Positions 15,077-22,680 of a stretch of 24,147 nt of DNA are shown piece by piece. Both the position numbers and the translations under genes were made by a program. The notes under the pieces are model-generated. The model saw only the letters and a list, made by a program, of their open reading frames with translations, searched no databases and was not told the origin of the DNA. The DNA is from CAYHWW01 sp964360145 (GTDB lineage Bacteria > Bdellovibrionota > UBA1018 > CAYHWW01), in contig CAYHWW010000035.1 in assembly GCA_964360145.1 (NCBI GenBank), positions 1 to 24,147 on the forward strand. The letters run 5' to 3'. Each line of letters begins with the position of its first letter. Positions within the stretch are counted from its first letter, which is position 1.

Positions 15077-15936
15077 TGAAAGCCTCCCATGACGTCAAAG
15101 CCACCATGATCGAGAATGGTGATCAGTTCACCGACCCTTTCTTTTCCCGCTTTGTCTTGCGTCACGCTCCTCAACCATTGAAGCTCACTGATGCCGTCAG
15201 CAAGAATTACAAATTTCCCACGTTCTACAGCGACGTCACCTGCGCCATCGGCATCTTCATGTGCGATTACGAAAAGGCCCGCAAGGTGTTGCCCGACCCA
15301 CGCTTGAAACCCGTGCGCATGACCAAGGGCCGGGCGCTGGTGGCCTTTTCTTGTTATGAATATAAAAATGTCATGGGGGTTCTCCCCTACAACGAAGTGT
15401 CCATGATGATCCCCGTGCTCTTTGACGCACCGGTGGACCTGCCCGTGCTGCCCATGCTCGCCGGTAGCAAGTACCCGGGCTTTGGCTACTACGTGTTCCA
15501 CATGCCCGTGACGTCCAAAGAGAACCAGATTCGGGGCAACAAGATCTGGGGCCTGCCCAAGGTCACCCAGGACATCGACGTGCGCAGGGAGGGCGGCGAT
15601 TGCGTCACGACCTGCTTTGAGGATGACGGCACGCCGTACTTTGAGTTGAGGGTGCCCACTGCGGGGGCTCCAGCCCATTTCGATGTGGGCGCTGATGTCG
15701 TATCCCGGCTCGATCAGCGCTGGCTTCTGAGCCGCACCAGCTTCAAGTCCGACTTCACCATCAATAAGTACATGGGCCAGCTCTTCAAAAAGGGCAACGC
15801 CCCGGACCGCAAGTATCTCACCATTGGTGATACTCCCAGCGCCCGCGTTCTTCGGGACCTGGACATTGAGGAGCACCCTTTCCAGTTCCGCTATTCGAAG
15901 AGCATGAACGCAGCCTTCGACCTGCCCCACCCATGA
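15076..15936 (+). CDS. Acetoacetate decarboxylase family protein
   Basis: The protein has 286 residues from the ATG at 15076; an in-frame GTG at 15073 would add one. GAGG is upstream and the start overlaps the DUF962 stop by one base (TGATG). The central GNKIWGLPKVTQDID resembles the active-site region of acetoacetate decarboxylases, in which a Lys after Pro forms the Schiff base (here K162). The acidic partner of the classic GRE motif reads GNK, so the substrate or even the chemistry may differ. The family also includes non-decarboxylating enzymes acting on other ketoacids. It overlaps the KPR-like gene by 4 nt. Confidence 0.85.
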   Translation: MKASHDVKATMIENGDQFTDPFFSRFVLRHAPQPLKLTDAVSKNYKFPTFYSDVTCAIGIFMCDYEKARKVLPDPRLKPVRMTKGRALVAFSCYEYKNVMGVLPYNEVSMMIPVLFDAPVDLPVLPMLAGSKYPGFGYYVFHMPVTSKENQIRGNKIWGLPKVTQDIDVRREGGDCVTTCFEDDGTPYFELRVPTAGAPAHFDVGADVVSRLDQRWLLSRTSFKSDFTINKYMGQLFKKGNAPDRKYLTIGDTPSARVLRDLDIEEHPFQFRYSKSMNAAFDLPHP

Positions 15937-16985
15937 GCGCGCTGCCCCAGGGTCCCCGCATCGTCGTGTTTGGCGCTGGCGCCGTGGGGGCCACCATCGG
16001 CGGTTGGCTCACGCCCCATCACCCCAAGACCTGGCTCGTGGATCTACCCGCCGTGGCTCAGGCCCTCAATGATAAGGGTTTAACCCTTTACTGCTCTGAC
16101 ACGCCGGCGCAGCGGGAGCACGTGAAGGTGCAAGCCACCGGGGATTTGAAATCCATCCCTCGGCCCGACGTGGTGCTTCTCTGTACTAAGACCTACAGCT
16201 TGGACAAAGTGTGCCCCGTGATCAAAAGCGCCTGGGGCGATGACATCCTCGTCGTGGGTTTCCAAAATGGCGTCGATAACCAGAAGGTCCTGCCCCAGTA
16301 TTTCAAGCGCACGGCCTACGGCATCGTGGCCTACAACGCCTGGATCGATGCGCCGGGGGTGGTGGGCTTCCAGAAAAAGGGCCCCCTGGTCATGGGCACG
16401 CCGGACAATAGCTGGAACGCCGAGCTGGAGGAGCTCGCTGACCTCATGAGCCGTGGTGTGGAGACCGTGGTTACCGAAGAGCTCACCGATGCCGCCCATT
16501 CCAAGATGGTGGTGAACCTCGCTAACTCTCTCACCACTCTCATCGGCCACAAGATCCGGCCCCTTTCCGACGACGCCCTTTTCCAAAAGCTCCTCACCAA
16601 CCTCACCGCTGAAGGCGTGGGCATCCTGCGGGCCGCGGGTTACCACGAGGTGCGCCTGGGGGGCATGCCGAGCTGGCTGCTCATGAGGGCGGCGGCTAAG
16701 CTGCCTCGCTGCCTCACCAAGCGGGCTTTCGATAAAAATGTGAAAAAAATGGTCATGTCCAGCATGGCCCAAGACATCCTCCAGCGCGGGGGCAAGGATT
16801 CCGAGCTGGAGAGCCTCAATGGTTATTTCATCAAGCTCGCGGATCGGTACGGCGTCAATGCGCCCTTCAACCGCGCGGTGTACCGCCTCTGCCGGGAGGG
16901 GTTCGCCCAGCCCGGCTTCCAACCCCTGGATGTGAAAGAAGTTTGGCGGCAGGTCCAAGCCCAGCTGAAACAGTCGAGTTCGTAA
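15933..16985 (+). CDS. Ketopantoate reductase (ApbA/PanE) family oxidoreductase
   Basis: NAD(P)-dependent 2-ketoacid reductase family. It has 350 residues: N-terminal Rossmann fold with GAGAVG (14-19), KTYSLD at the end of the nucleotide-binding part, and a C-terminal helical ApbA_C domain. The conserved Lys is at K191 in HSKMVVNLANS. It is longer than E. coli PanE (303). PanE makes pantoate for coenzyme A, but many paralogues do other reductions. Tight coupling to the ADC-like gene (ATGA) rather than to panB or panC makes a separate ketoacid pathway as likely as pantothenate synthesis, so no symbol is given. Confidence 0.88.
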   Translation: MSALPQGPRIVVFGAGAVGATIGGWLTPHHPKTWLVDLPAVAQALNDKGLTLYCSDTPAQREHVKVQATGDLKSIPRPDVVLLCTKTYSLDKVCPVIKSAWGDDILVVGFQNGVDNQKVLPQYFKRTAYGIVAYNAWIDAPGVVGFQKKGPLVMGTPDNSWNAELEELADLMSRGVETVVTEELTDAAHSKMVVNLANSLTTLIGHKIRPLSDDALFQKLLTNLTAEGVGILRAAGYHEVRLGGMPSWLLMRAAAKLPRCLTKRAFDKNVKKMVMSSMAQDILQRGGKDSELESLNGYFIKLADRYGVNAPFNRAVYRLCREGFAQPGFQPLDVKEVWRQVQAQLKQSSS

Positions 16986-16992
16986 ATAAAAT

Positions 16993-18639
16993 ATGTTAAT
17001 GGGGGCCATGCTTCACGGCCTCCATCGGAATTCATTGGCGATCATCGCCCTTGTCGCGCCCCTGCTTGCCCTTGCCGCACCCACCAGCATGCCGGCGGGT
17101 ACCCTGCGGGTCTCCGCTTGGGGCAGCGTCGATGTAAATAATAACTATACCATCAAGGTCCAGGTCGACGAGCCCCGCACGGCGGGGGTTGCCACCACCC
17201 ACTGGGTCGCGGAAGCCAGCATCGTGAATGCTGCCGCAGTCGTCACTCTGGGCGCCCGTGAGCCGTACCTCATGGCAGCCAGTGCGGCGTCCACCGTGTA
17301 TGCGAGCACGGCGAGGCAGGCCGAAACAGTGGAGATCGAGCAGGATATCCAAGGCGTGATCCATCGTCAGATCCACGCTGTGGTACGCACTGCGTTCGGC
17401 CAGCTCCTTCATGCCACCCAGAACCCCATCAGCAGCGCCGTGACTCTGAGGCCGGTGTTGGGCTATGTGGGCGCCCTGGGCCCCGCGGGCCAGGGCAATG
17501 TTCTTCTTTCTCGGGCAGATAACGAGATCCAGCGGGTCGCCGTGCCATCCTTCGCTTCCCAAGAGCTGATACCCGCCGGGCTCATCGACATCCAGACCTA
17601 CGACAAGATCCGGGCTTTGCAGCCCCTGGACCCCGCTGCAGCCGAACTTGCCGTCATCACCAAAACCCATCTTCTCCGGGTGAGTACGGGGGGCAGCGCG
17701 AAGATTTTGGAGTCCGTGGATTTTCGTGATCCCCACACCGTGACATCCCCCAGGGGCACGAGGCAGTTCGGTATTAGTAGTAGTGGTATGCCGCTCTGGA
17801 CTAACGACCTCGACGCACCACCCGCGCAGCTCCTCGCCCATGGGGATGGTGTCTGGGTCTTGGTTTCGACCCTTAGCGGATACGCCACTCTTAGGCAGCA
17901 CGTCATCCACTACAGTTTTTCCACACACTCCCTGGATGGCTGGGGCGACGTGTTCCTGAATCCCGCTCCGGGGGTAAGCAATCGTGAGATTCTTGACGCG
18001 GACGGCGCTAAGGAAGTCTTCTCTCGCACCGGCAAAGAGTACCAATCCGTGCTCAATGGCGAGGCGCCCCAGGTCCTGGGGGACTTTCTCAGGCCCGCGC
18101 AGCATAGCCGTGACTTTGAAAGCATCATGCACCCGCGCACGGGCATGCCCTGGCTGCGGGCGCCGTTCCGCCCCGGCTCGGTCGCTGCCGCCACGGCGGT
18201 CACCATCCCTGCGCCGGCATCGCGTGGGCCCTCGGTCATAGTCAGCGCTTTGCCGTCTGACCCCCGGGATTGGGGCGGGCGCCGCTACGACGCCCACATC
18301 CTGAACCCCGTGGCCGACGACGACACGGAAACCGCCCGGGGCCGGGCCTACCTCCGGCGCCAGCTGGTGGGCACCGGCATGGCCGACCTCGTCGCTGCGG
18401 AAATGCCGCTGCCCCTCATGCTCCGCATTCTGAACAGCACCCCGGAGCTGCGGCTTGATTTCATCACGGCCATGGAGCAGGGTCGGGTGGTGGCCCCCGG
18501 AGTCAAGATCGATCGAAGCGGTACGCGCCCCCTGCTGGTTCTCGCGGATCCCGCCGACGCCAAGCGCGTGACGAAGTTGCCCGGTTGGTTGATTGGCATC
18601 CATCGCGCCCGCGTTTGCGTCTGGGGCTTGGAGCCTTAG
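16993..18639 (+). CDS. Large secreted protein of unknown function
   Basis: The protein has 548 residues and I do not recognise it. It begins with a signal peptide (hydrophobic stretch IIALVAPLLALAA, residues 17-29). The mature chain is rich in Ala, Val, Thr and Pro, with many short beta-like stretches and few cysteines (one near the C-terminus). No repeat or catalytic motif stands out. In-frame ATGs at 16993, 16999 and 17008 are all possible starts, and none has a good ribosome site. It begins 7 bp after the KPR-like gene. Its TAG stop overlaps the queF TAA stop on the other strand within the bases TTAG (18636-18639). A long open frame on the minus strand here lacks any recognisable feature. 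Confidence 0.75.
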   Translation: MLMGAMLHGLHRNSLAIIALVAPLLALAAPTSMPAGTLRVSAWGSVDVNNNYTIKVQVDEPRTAGVATTHWVAEASIVNAAAVVTLGAREPYLMAASAASTVYASTARQAETVEIEQDIQGVIHRQIHAVVRTAFGQLLHATQNPISSAVTLRPVLGYVGALGPAGQGNVLLSRADNEIQRVAVPSFASQELIPAGLIDIQTYDKIRALQPLDPAAAELAVITKTHLLRVSTGGSAKILESVDFRDPHTVTSPRGTRQFGISSSGMPLWTNDLDAPPAQLLAHGDGVWVLVSTLSGYATLRQHVIHYSFSTHSLDGWGDVFLNPAPGVSNREILDADGAKEVFSRTGKEYQSVLNGEAPQVLGDFLRPAQHSRDFESIMHPRTGMPWLRAPFRPGSVAAATAVTIPAPASRGPSVIVSALPSDPRDWGGRRYDAHILNPVADDDTETARGRAYLRRQLVGTGMADLVAAEMPLPLMLRILNSTPELRLDFITAMEQGRVVAPGVKIDRSGTRPLLVLADPADAKRVTKLPGWLIGIHRARVCVWGLEP

Positions 18640-19109
18640 GGCCTGCCCATGAAGGGCGTGGAGGGCACGGGCACCGGCGGGCGATAGCCTTTTTTGCCTT
18701 CTTCAGCGCGGATGACAGTCTTGATATTGCCGCGCACGTTGAAATCGCTCACCACTTCAATCCAGTGGGGGGCCATGAGTTTTTTCAGCTCGTCCAAAAT
18801 GTGATTGGTCACGTCCTCGTGGAAGACGTGCTTGTCCCGAAATGAATTGATGTAGAGCTTCAAGCTCTTGAGCTCCACGCACCAGCGGTGGGGCACGTAG
18901 CGGATGTAGATCGTCGCGAAATCCGGGAAGCCGGTCTTGGGGCAGAGGCAGGTGAATTCTGGCGTCGTGAACTCGATGACGTAGCGGCGCCCGGTGGTGC
19001 GGTTGGGGAAGCGCTCCAGCTGATTTTCGTCAATGGCCTTCTGGCCCCGCAGCTTCTGGCGGTCGTCAGCCTGGAACATGCCCGGGTTTGAGATGGTTGC
19101 GGATTTCAT
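18636..19109 (-). CDS. queF: NADPH-dependent preQ0 reductase QueF
   Basis: Reduces 7-cyano-7-deazaguanine (preQ0) to preQ1 in queuosine tRNA-modification synthesis. From the ATG at 19109 it has 157 residues, the short single-domain type (YkvM-like). The active-site region FTCLCPKTGFPDFA carries the nucleophilic Cys (C54) and general-acid Asp (D63). ELKSLKLYINSFR and HEDVTNHI are the QueF family hallmarks. The frame continues to an ATG at 19142, but that would overlap the start of the divergent gene and adds no family sequence. No Shine-Dalgarno is seen. No other queuosine gene is nearby. Confidence 0.95.
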   Translation of the reverse strand: MKSATISNPGMFQADDRQKLRGQKAIDENQLERFPNRTTGRRYVIEFTTPEFTCLCPKTGFPDFATIYIRYVPHRWCVELKSLKLYINSFRDKHVFHEDVTNHILDELKKLMAPHWIEVVSDFNVRGNIKTVIRAEEGKKGYRPPVPVPSTPFMGRP

Positions 19110-19131
19110 GGCGGGGGAATAGCATGCGGTC
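19097..19131 (+). promoter_or_regulatory. Candidate leaderless promoter of the adenosyltransferase gene
   Basis: TTGCGG (19097-19102), 17-bp spacer, TAGCAT (19120-19125, 4 of 6), 6 nt, then the ATG at 19132. The -35 lies inside the 5' end of divergent queF. With only 22 bp between the two starts, the promoters must overlap the opposing gene. Confidence 0.35.
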
Positions 19132-19704
19132 ATGGCGCGCATCTACACGAAAACGGGCGATAAGGGTGAAACTGGTCTTGTGGGGGGCCAACGGGTGTCT
19201 AAATCCGCCGCGGCCATTGAGGCCTATGGCACCGTGGATGAGCTCAACACCGTGGTGGGGTTGGCTCGGGAGACTTGCTGCCAGGACAAGCGCCTCGCTC
19301 TCATCGATGGGGACTTGGCCACTGTGCAGCATTGGTTGTTTGACCTCGGCAGCCTTTTAGCCTGTGCCCCGGCGGATCGAGCCCAATTCAAGCTGCGCCC
19401 GTTGACCGACGCCCATGCCCAATGGATGGAAAAGCGCATGGACGTAGCCACCGCTGAACTACCTGCTCTCAAAAACTTCATCTTGCCCGGGGGCTCGGAA
19501 GCCGCGGCGCGACTCCATCTCGCCCGCACCGTATGTCGCCGGGCGGAGCGTCTCTGCTTGCGGGACGAGCTGGGCCCTTGGCTCCCTGAGGGGGCCGTGG
19601 TCTTTCTCAATCGCCTCAGTGATTACTTCTTCGTCATGGCAAGGCTCGCCAATTTCCGTTTGAACGTCAGTGACGTGAAGTGGCAAGCGGTGGAGCCCAC
19701 CTGA
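19132..19704 (+). CDS. Cob(I)alamin adenosyltransferase, PduO type
   Basis: Transfers adenosyl from ATP to cob(I)alamin, giving adenosylcobalamin. It has 190 residues, usual for PduO/MMAB. The N-terminal ATP-binding signature IYTKTGDKGETGL (4-16) is intact, as are AYGTVDELN (31-39), the arginine-rich helix ARTVCRRAERL and FLNRLSDYFFVMAR near the C-terminus. No other cobalamin gene is in the window, so it may serve an enzyme elsewhere or salvage. The start has no close Shine-Dalgarno. It converges with the next gene, 3 nt between stop codons. Confidence 0.95.
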   Translation: MARIYTKTGDKGETGLVGGQRVSKSAAAIEAYGTVDELNTVVGLARETCCQDKRLALIDGDLATVQHWLFDLGSLLACAPADRAQFKLRPLTDAHAQWMEKRMDVATAELPALKNFILPGGSEAAARLHLARTVCRRAERLCLRDELGPWLPEGAVVFLNRLSDYFFVMARLANFRLNVSDVKWQAVEPT

Positions 19705-19707
19705 ACC

Positions 19708-21162
19708 TTACTGGGCGCTGGCGCCTTCGCCTTCGCTGGCTTCAGCGGCGGCACCGCCGACGCAGCTGCTGGAATTATAGGCTTCACGGAGCTTCGTGAT
19801 CAGCTGGCCCACGGCCTCCCTGCAGTTTGTGGCCTGCTCAGCCACGAGGGGGTCGAATGCGCCTGCCGGGGTGCGGTAAGATGCCGCGTAGCTGCCACTG
19901 GTTCTGGCGCCAGCGCAGGTAGAGTTTTGCAGGGTGTTGAGAGTATTCAGCGCCCCTTCGTACTCGCCGCGAGTCATGCTGTTGCTTGAAAAATGACCAT
20001 CGGTTTCATCTAACTGGTTCGTGACCGTGTCCAGGTGATCCATGCGCACCATGGTATCCATGTAGGCCACTTGCGTTACCCAGCTGCGATAGAGCAGAGG
20101 GAGCTCGCCCTTGCGTACGGCACGCTCAGGGTGGCCCGCGGCGGAAGCGCTCACAACGGAGGAGGGCACCTCGTCATCTCCTTCTAGGCGATGAAAAGTA
20201 TGTTCGGCCTGGGGTTGGCGGCCATTAATTAGGGCTGAGAGGCAGATGCGCCGATCGCGCTCGCTGGGGTGCTGCGTGGGGCTGCCATCTACCGCGGAGC
20301 ACGCATAGGCGCTCACACTGCGTTGCAGGGCGCGGTATTTGTCCCGGGTGGCGAGGAAGGCCCTGCGGTTGCTGCGGAGGGCTTCGATCTGAATCCCGTG
20401 GATATCTCTGAGATGGGCAAATGGTTGGTCAGAATTTGGCTCACGTAAAAACACAGGTGATCCGCTGATATGCGTCCGATTCAAGAGGCGTTCGTTGGCT
20501 CCCTCGATGCTCCGGCGCAGGTTGCGCAGGCTGCCGAGGGCCGTGGCGCTGGCTAGCCTCAGCGATCCCTCGCGGAGGTGTTGCCCATTGGTGAGGCGGC
20601 ACACATCGCTAGCGGAGGGAGGCGCGTCGGGCTTTGCTTCCACCGCCGCGGGTACGGCGGGGCGAGTGACAGCGGTGCTGTGGGTCTCGCCAGTGCCTGC
20701 CCCCTCTTCTCGCGGCGCCCGCGATGCAAAAGAGATGCGCTCCCGACGGCAGGGGGGCACGTCGTCCATGGCATTAAAGATGGGGAAAGTGCGTGCCAGG
20801 GCCAATGTTTCCGACAGGGAGCGCACGCGTCCTTCTCGGGCCTGCCACTGGTCGACAATCAAGCGACGGAACCGCAGGACACGGCGATAGGATAGCGGCC
20901 CTCCTGGTCGGAGCAACTGCCGTACTTCCTCGTCAGTGGGAGTGTGATCACCGCTGAATCGCTCCAGCGCACTGAGATCAATCTGGGCCAATGCGGCAAA
21001 TTCGCGAAACTCAGGATTCCGCAGCTGCTCGATGGCGCGCCACACTTGGCCACCAGTGATGCTTTTCGTGATGCACTCCTGGGCAAAGGCTGGAATTGCG
21101 GCGGGAAGCAATGCGGCGGCGATTAAGAGTCTGGCACTGATACTTAAAGCGGTCCCCTTCAT
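19708..21162 (-). CDS. Secreted protein of unknown function
   Basis: The protein has 484 residues with a clear signal peptide (MKGTALSISA..., hydrophobic 9-25, cleavage near AFA-Q). I do not recognise the family. The mature part is mostly helical in appearance and Arg/Ala-rich, with eight cysteines that could pair as disulfides. A low-complexity Ala/Glu/Ser/Gly tail forms the last 15 or so residues. AAGGGGA stands 6 nt before the ATG, so the start is firm. It lies 103 bp after the preceding secreted-protein gene, on the same strand. Confidence 0.78.
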   Translation of the reverse strand: MKGTALSISARLLIAAALLPAAIPAFAQECITKSITGGQVWRAIEQLRNPEFREFAALAQIDLSALERFSGDHTPTDEEVRQLLRPGGPLSYRRVLRFRRLIVDQWQAREGRVRSLSETLALARTFPIFNAMDDVPPCRRERISFASRAPREEGAGTGETHSTAVTRPAVPAAVEAKPDAPPSASDVCRLTNGQHLREGSLRLASATALGSLRNLRRSIEGANERLLNRTHISGSPVFLREPNSDQPFAHLRDIHGIQIEALRSNRRAFLATRDKYRALQRSVSAYACSAVDGSPTQHPSERDRRICLSALINGRQPQAEHTFHRLEGDDEVPSSVVSASAAGHPERAVRKGELPLLYRSWVTQVAYMDTMVRMDHLDTVTNQLDETDGHFSSNSMTRGEYEGALNTLNTLQNSTCAGARTSGSYAASYRTPAGAFDPLVAEQATNCREAVGQLITKLREAYNSSSCVGGAAAEASEGEGASAQ

Positions 21163-21265
21163 GGCAAATCCCCTTCACTGACGTGTCGGTAGGTTTGGTC
21201 AGGAAGATGAGCTGTTTTTTAGGTGCTTGATTTATCGAGGTTTTGGGCGCGTGCACAGTACGTGC

Positions 21266-22480
21266 TTATCGCTTAAATAGAGCCTTGATGATGCTTCGGT
21301 AGGTTCGTGGCGTGGGTGTGCAGGGGAGGGCCGTGCGGCCGTCAGCAGGCCAACCGTCGCGTTCGAAGCCTAACACATCGCGGCCGGGAACATGGCTGGC
21401 GAAGAGGCGCTCAGAAGGGAAGCGCGAACCTGATCTTGGCATGCGCGTTCTGATTTGCGCAGCTAATGCCGCCGGAACGCCGTCAATGGTGCCGTTGAGA
21501 GTTTCAACTTCGCCCAACTCGTCTAACCGCCTGATCAGGGCCAAGAACTGTCGTGTGCCGTCTTCTCCGCCATGACGCACGGAATCCCCGCTGAGGGCGG
21601 AGTAGATCCAATCCCGGTTATTGTTGGTGCGCTCAGTGAAAAGAAAGAGGGTATCATCCCCACTGATCTCACCCAGCGTATCCACGGCGCTTTGAGTGCG
21701 CTGCCAATTGATCATATAGTGCCACCAGGCGTTGCTGAGGTCGACTACGCCAAGCGCGGTGTGGTCCGTCGACTGCAACTGATCGATGAGGGATCGCAGC
21801 AGGGCAACATCCGCGCCATTGGCGAGGTTTGTTTGTACTGAGCGGATGCGGTGGCGGCGGGCTAGTGACTGTAGATGCTCGAAGTTGCCGTCATTGAACA
21901 GATACGAGACCCTGCTGCCGCCAATGCTGAGTGCGACGAGATCATCGGTGCCGCGGTGGTAGTCGACGAAATTGTACGGTTCTTCTGTTCTTCGCAAGAG
22001 ACCAAAAAATAGGGGAAGAGTCTGAGGTGCTGTGAAGAGTGCGTGTTCCGTACTGGTGGCGTAAGGTGAGCTTGCCAGCACGCGGCTGACTTCAGTCAGA
22101 GGCGCTGAAGTGCGCAGGCGCAGGTACTCTTGCCGAGAGGGGGCGGCTGCGAGGAGGGCGGCGTTAAGGCGATTGAATAAGACGACGTTCGCGTCGCTGT
22201 CGGCGAGAACGAGATGACTGGCCCTTGTGTATCCAGCACCGATAAAGCCGCGCTCAGTGCCTACAGATACGTAGATGCCGTCGTTGGCCTGGTCCCAGAT
22301 TGGAATGGCGGCTTCCGGATGATGTTCGTTGGGGAATATGAATGCACTCTCGACGTCGGCGCGATGTGTACGCCAACGCGTAGGTTCTGCGAGCCCAAAG
22401 GACGTGTTTCCACCACGGGCATTTTCCGGTGAGGAAACAGCCCAAAGCACGACGAGAATCAAAGGGACGCGCAGAGCCAA
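21266..22480 (-). CDS. Exported Rossmann-like protein, resembles LIC_10091 family
   Basis: The protein has 404 residues from a TTG start chosen because GGAGG stands 6 nt upstream and a signal peptide (hydrophobic 4-15) begins there. GIYVSVGTERGFIGAG (69-84), an acidic stretch LADSD (92-96) and FNRLNAALL (102-110) resemble the methyltransferase-like Rossmann core of LIC_10091-type proteins, as I remember it. A later VVDLSNAWWHYM fits the same fold. Those proteins are generally of unknown function, and the similarity here is by eye, so treat the family name as tentative. An exported methyltransferase-like domain would be odd, since SAM is cytoplasmic. The chain has few cysteines. Confidence 0.75.
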   Translation of the reverse strand: MALRVPLILVVLWAVSSPENARGGNTSFGLAEPTRWRTHRADVESAFIFPNEHHPEAAIPIWDQANDGIYVSVGTERGFIGAGYTRASHLVLADSDANVVLFNRLNAALLAAAPSRQEYLRLRTSAPLTEVSRVLASSPYATSTEHALFTAPQTLPLFFGLLRRTEEPYNFVDYHRGTDDLVALSIGGSRVSYLFNDGNFEHLQSLARRHRIRSVQTNLANGADVALLRSLIDQLQSTDHTALGVVDLSNAWWHYMINWQRTQSAVDTLGEISGDDTLFLFTERTNNNRDWIYSALSGDSVRHGGEDGTRQFLALIRRLDELGEVETLNGTIDGVPAALAAQIRTRMPRSGSRFPSERLFASHVPGRDVLGFERDGWPADGRTALPCTPTPRTYRSIIKALFKR

Positions 22481-22581
22481 CCTTCTCCTCCAATGGGTAC
22501 TAACGGTTTGAAATCAGTGGCGTATGAGGGGCAGTGCACGCCAGTGGGTAAATGCTGCCGCCCCGGGCTCCGCCTCTCCCC

Positions 22582-22656
22582 GCAACTTCCGCTAAACGGA
22601 AGTTAGAGGCTCTGAGAAATTCTCAGGGCGCATGACTTCCGTTTAGCGGAAGTTGC
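22582..22656. repeat. 75-bp dyad-symmetric element, REPIN-like
   Basis: Two perfect 22-bp inverted arms (22582-22603 and 22635-22656), each itself a hairpin: AACTTCCG-CTAAA-CGGAAGTT (22584-22604) and ACTTCCG-TTTAG-CGGAAGT (22635-22653). In the 31-bp spacer lies a third palindrome, CTGAGAAATTCTCAG (22612-22626). All three share one symmetry centre at 22619. Two inverted short palindromes joined by a spacer is the architecture of REPIN/BIME elements. A paired operator is the alternative. It lies between the Fic gene end and the next gene on the same strand, and has no T-run that would make it an intrinsic terminator. Confidence 0.7.
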
Positions 22657-22680
22657 TTTGTCTTCGCGACGTCAGCCGCC

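Noticed and set aside
14983..15930. 315-codon open frame on the minus strand
   Set aside because: It mirrors the acetoacetate-decarboxylase-like gene, whose motifs and junctions with its neighbours are convincing.
17032..18603. 523-codon open frame on the minus strand
   Set aside because: It is antisense to the 548-residue secreted protein, shows no signal peptide or family motif, and its composition (many His, Gly and Arg) is typical of a shadow frame in GC-rich DNA.
22582..22656. CRISPR array or intrinsic terminator
   Set aside because: There are only two inverted (not direct) copies with one spacer, and no T-run follows the hairpins.
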